A stretch of DNA of 8,593 nucleotides, taken from the NCBI GenBank assembly GCA_905233795.1, contig CAJOFP010000011.1, positions 1-8,593 on the forward strand. Direction: 5' to 3'. The position numbers and the translations under genes were made by a program. Shown in pieces: positions 6,737-8,593 of this stretch (position 1 is its first letter; each line of letters begins with the position of its first letter). The notes below the pieces were generated by a model. That model saw only the letters and a program-made list of their open reading frames with translations. It had not been told where the DNA came from and searched no databases. This DNA is from an uncultured Oscillibacter sp. (GTDB lineage Bacteria > Bacillota > Clostridia > Oscillospirales > Oscillospiraceae).

Positions 6737-6816
6737 TTACGCGAACCGGCGCGTCAGTCGTTTTTTAACGCCCATGTGAACATGTGGAATTGAATATTTT
6801 TTATTTTTTTAATATT
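6706..6816. other. AT-rich gap between zinc-ribbon and DUF1492 genes
   Basis: 111 bases without a gene. It holds one arm of the inverted repeat, a short ACGCG/CGCGT inverted pair (6739-6754) followed by six T on the plus strand (6761-6766), and an A/T-only stretch near 6795-6830. No convincing minus-strand promoter was found, though the AT-rich block is a plausible place for one. Confidence 0.5.
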
Positions 6817-7209
6817 TTATTTATTTTCAATTTCCGTTTTTATTTCAGCGTCCAAATTCGCCCGCGTCGGTTCACCGTCCATCTTCGCGCCGCACTGCCC
6901 ACAATACGGATCGCCAACTTTGTGCATAAGCGACCGTTTTCCACAATTTGAGCAACGGCGCATATCCCATGAACCTCCCAAATTTACTCCTTCGTGGAGC
7001 GGAATCCAGTACGCGTGAATCACCGGCGCAACGTCGGCGGCATCGTACTGACAGATAATCTGTTCCACCGTAGCCCCCACAAAAAGCGGACAATTCGGAT
7101 CGTTAAGTATCCCGTCTTTACCGGTTATATCTCCGCCGTTTAAAGCCGCTATAATCGCGGTTTTTTCAACATACTGACCCTCATATTCCTGAAACCCGTA
7201 TTCACTCAT
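6817..7209 (-). CDS. Phage-associated zinc-ribbon protein, 130 aa
   Basis: Small protein of unknown function. The C-terminal half has the form common in Clostridia prophages: AADVAPVIHAYWIP (58-71), then RRCSNCGKR (Cys86, Cys89) and DPYCGQCGAKMDGE (Cys103, Cys106), four cysteines in two CxxC pairs that should bind one zinc ion. The N-terminal part (residues 1-57) lacks a recognised domain. The ATG at 7209-7207 is chosen for a GGGGAG about 8 bases upstream; the frame continues upstream to 7335, but that extension reads through the inverted-repeat region and is basic and low in meaning. It sits between the ParB-like gene and the DUF1492 regulator, in the accessory part before the late genes. 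A nucleic-acid or protein-binding role is possible but not shown. Confidence 0.8.
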   Translation of the reverse strand: MSEYGFQEYEGQYVEKTAIIAALNGGDITGKDGILNDPNCPLFVGATVEQIICQYDAADVAPVIHAYWIPLHEGVNLGGSWDMRRCSNCGKRSLMHKVGDPYCGQCGAKMDGEPTRANLDAEIKTEIENK

Positions 7210-7247
7210 ATTTCCGTCTCCCCATATATTATTTATATTTTTATATC

Positions 7248-7325
7248 GGCGGGACAGGCCAACGCCACGCTGAAAGGAGAGCGTGAGCTTTGCGCGAACG
7301 GTCGATGTCGACCTTTTATCCCGCC
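7248..7325 (-). other. Branched inverted-repeat structure, possible structured RNA
   Basis: An outer 7-base pair, GGCGGGA (7248-7254) with TCCCGCC (7319-7325), encloses a 6-base hairpin CACGCT/AGCGTG (7266-7271 with 7280-7285), a GGTCG/CGACC hairpin (inside the palindrome 7300-7313) and a weak GGC/GCC pair (7257-7266). On the minus strand it would lie in the leader of the zinc-ribbon gene, about 40 bases before its start. The layout resembles a cloverleaf but lacks a T-loop and a proper anticodon arm. It may be a structured leader or small RNA; the strand of function is not certain. Confidence 0.4.
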
Positions 7326-7326
7326 G

Positions 7327-7368
7327 CCGGGTCAAGCGCCCGGATCATGCCGTGATTCCCGTCACGGC
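7327..7368 (-). other. Two hairpins after the ParB-like gene
   Basis: GCCGTGA/TCACGGC (7349-7355 with 7362-7368, 6-base loop) lies 16 bases after the ParB-like stop codon, followed by CCGGG/CCCGG (7327-7331 with 7339-7343, 7-base loop). There is no T-tract on the minus strand, so neither is a standard terminator; they may protect the 3' end of the message or belong with the neighbouring branched structure. Confidence 0.4.
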
Positions 7369-7384
7369 GTCCGCGTATCAAATA

Positions 7385-8593
7385 TCAATTTTTGACGCTG
7401 TCGAACAACGGATGCGTCCCGTTTTGCATTTGAATCTCTTCGTCGGACATCTCATAGCCCAGATTCGTCAGCAGGTCATACAGCCGGTCAAGTTTGGGAT
7501 TTTCTTCATAGCTGATATGCCATTCCTTTTTATCCGAATCCCAATACTCGCCCCAGTAACGTCCGTTTTGAGTCCATCCGTCCAATTCCGCGTATATCAC
7601 ACAGAATAACAGAATTTCATTCACGCCCCGCAAATCCTGAACCTCATCCTGAATAAATTCCCGGAGAACCCGCAAGGCGTCGCCCCAATTATCATTTTCA
7701 AAATCAATCCGAGCGTCGAGTTTTAATAATTCCATGAGCAGATTAATGTCATAATGATGTCCGAACCGGGTGGTTTGTCCGTCGCCGATAATTATATACA
7801 TTGCGCATTGCATGATAATCGGCGCGGCTCCTCTGGCTTTATAATTGACGGCGAATTCTTTGCGCAATTCCTTATGTCGCTTTGCGATTTCCTCAAAACG
7901 CGCTTTTTTCGCGTCATACGCCGCCCGTTTTTCCTGTTCTTCCGCTTTTTGCGCCGCTTTTTCATCTCTGTCTCTCTTCGTCTTATTCCGGTACAGCGTC
8001 AGAGAAAACGTATCGAAATCAACCGTGTAATAATATTTGCTTTTTCCGCTGTCGTCCGGACGTTTTATGGTTTGGGACTGATCCCCGCGCGCGGTATAAT
8101 AATAAACGAATGTTTTCCCGGACGAATCGACCTCATCTATGCGCTCAGCGAAAGCGGACGCCTCTTTCTCCCAGCGTTCCAGCGTTGATTGTATTCTCTC
8201 TTGCTTTATCGCGGATTTCAGCGCGTTGCGGAAATTATTGGTCCCGATTTCGTCTAAAACCTGATTTTTTAAATCCGGATTCCGGATTTTATCCAGTTCC
8301 AGATAATCTTCCAGCCGTCCGCCGCGTATCAGGGACGCGTTGAATTTGTCCGCGTCCAGTTTCGCCAATTTTAAGCGGTTCCGCACTGTGGTCTCTGAAA
8401 AGCCGGACAGTTCCGCGATTTCCCGCGCCGATTTGCCGAAGTCGATTTGCAACTGCCGGAAGCCCATCGCTTCCTCATACGGCGTCAGCGCGGAACGCTG
8501 TATATTTTCCGTCAGCATAATGGCGACCTGTTCCGCTGGGGTCATGCGATCCGCGATTACGCACGGCAGTTCGGTCAGTCCCGCCAATTTCGC
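7385..8593 (-). CDS. ParB-like partition/nuclease-domain protein, N-terminus missing
   Basis: 402 residues are visible; the 5' end runs off the window, and no start can be chosen because the frame is open to the last base. Visible residues 1-33 hold the end of a ParB N-terminal domain with the conserved box TENIQRSALTPYEEA (28-42). Residues about 55-77 (SAREIAELSGFSETTVRNRLKL) form the ParB helix-turn-helix. Residues about 203-247 are a highly charged, probable coiled coil rich in Lys, Glu and Ala. The remaining 150 residues, including a Trp/Tyr-rich stretch (WTQNGRYWGEYWDSDKKEW), are not recognised. Phages and prophages often carry such proteins; roles include plasmid-like partition, CTP-dependent DNA binding or gene regulation. 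No ParA gene is visible, so partition is not supported here and regulation is as likely. Confidence 0.85.
   Translation of the reverse strand, partial: AKLAGLTELPCVIADRMTPAEQVAIMLTENIQRSALTPYEEAMGFRQLQIDFGKSAREIAELSGFSETTVRNRLKLAKLDADKFNASLIRGGRLEDYLELDKIRNPDLKNQVLDEIGTNNFRNALKSAIKQERIQSTLERWEKEASAFAERIDEVDSSGKTFVYYYTARGDQSQTIKRPDDSGKSKYYYTVDFDTFSLTLYRNKTKRDRDEKAAQKAEEQEKRAAYDAKKARFEEIAKRHKELRKEFAVNYKARGAAPIIMQCAMYIIIGDGQTTRFGHHYDINLLMELLKLDARIDFENDNWGDALRVLREFIQDEVQDLRGVNEILLFCVIYAELDGWTQNGRYWGEYWDSDKKEWHISYEENPKLDRLYDLLTNLGYEMSDEEIQMQNGTHPLFDSVKN

Noticed and set aside
6774..6785. Operator-like CATGTGAACATG
   Set aside because: Only five bases per arm with a two-base centre, single copy, and no repressor gene in the window.
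7247..7325. tRNA gene (7-base acceptor-like stem and three internal hairpins)
   Set aside because: On neither strand is there a TTCRA-type T-loop directly before the 3' acceptor strand, the middle hairpin has an 8-base loop without a normal anticodon loop, and the third arm is only 3 pairs.
7210..7335. Longer zinc-ribbon protein starting upstream
   Set aside because: The added residues are translated from the inverted-repeat region and have no similarity to the family; the ATG at 7209 has a good ribosome site.

Overview
The window is part of the packaging and head-assembly region of a tailed phage, most likely a prophage, with every supported gene on the minus strand. The set and order match siphophages of the Listeria A118 / Bacillus SPP1 type: a DUF1492/ArpU-like regulator, a small terminase-like protein, a PBSX/T4-type large terminase, an A118/SPP1 gp6-like portal and a minor capsid protein of the Phage_min_cap2/MuF type. 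Such phages are typical of Bacillota (Clostridia in particular), so a Bacillota-like host of moderate to high GC is the best guess. No host gene is present to confirm it.

In transcription order (high to low coordinates): a 5'-truncated ParB-like protein (7385-8593); a 175-base gap rich in inverted repeats (7210-7384); a small zinc-ribbon protein (6817-7209); a 111-base AT-rich gap; a sigma-region-4-like DUF1492 regulator (6238-6705) whose start lies in the loop of a long inverted repeat; a sigma-70-like promoter and leader hairpin (6152-6233); the small terminase subunit (5589-6101); TerL (4184-5650); the portal (2567-4156); and a 668-residue minor capsid protein (547-2553).

The most interesting part is the 3' end. 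The minor capsid protein carries a C-terminal papain-like (Tox-PL type) domain with a visible Cys-His-Asp set, which makes it a probable MuF-type polymorphic toxin. It is followed, with a 4-base stop/start overlap, by a 58-residue gene. After that comes a 40-codon fragment that repeats the last residues of the toxin domain, then a second 58-residue gene homologous to the first. This is the layout left when a new toxin-immunity module displaces an older one: active toxin, its immunity gene, the old toxin tail, the old immunity gene. G+C drops sharply near position 1320, inside the capsid gene, as expected if the 3' end was swapped in.

Inferred working order: the regulator or the promoter behind it switches on late genes; the terminase packages DNA through the portal; the MuF-like protein is built into the head, and its C-terminal domain could be carried with the DNA into the next cell; the small downstream proteins would protect the producing cell.
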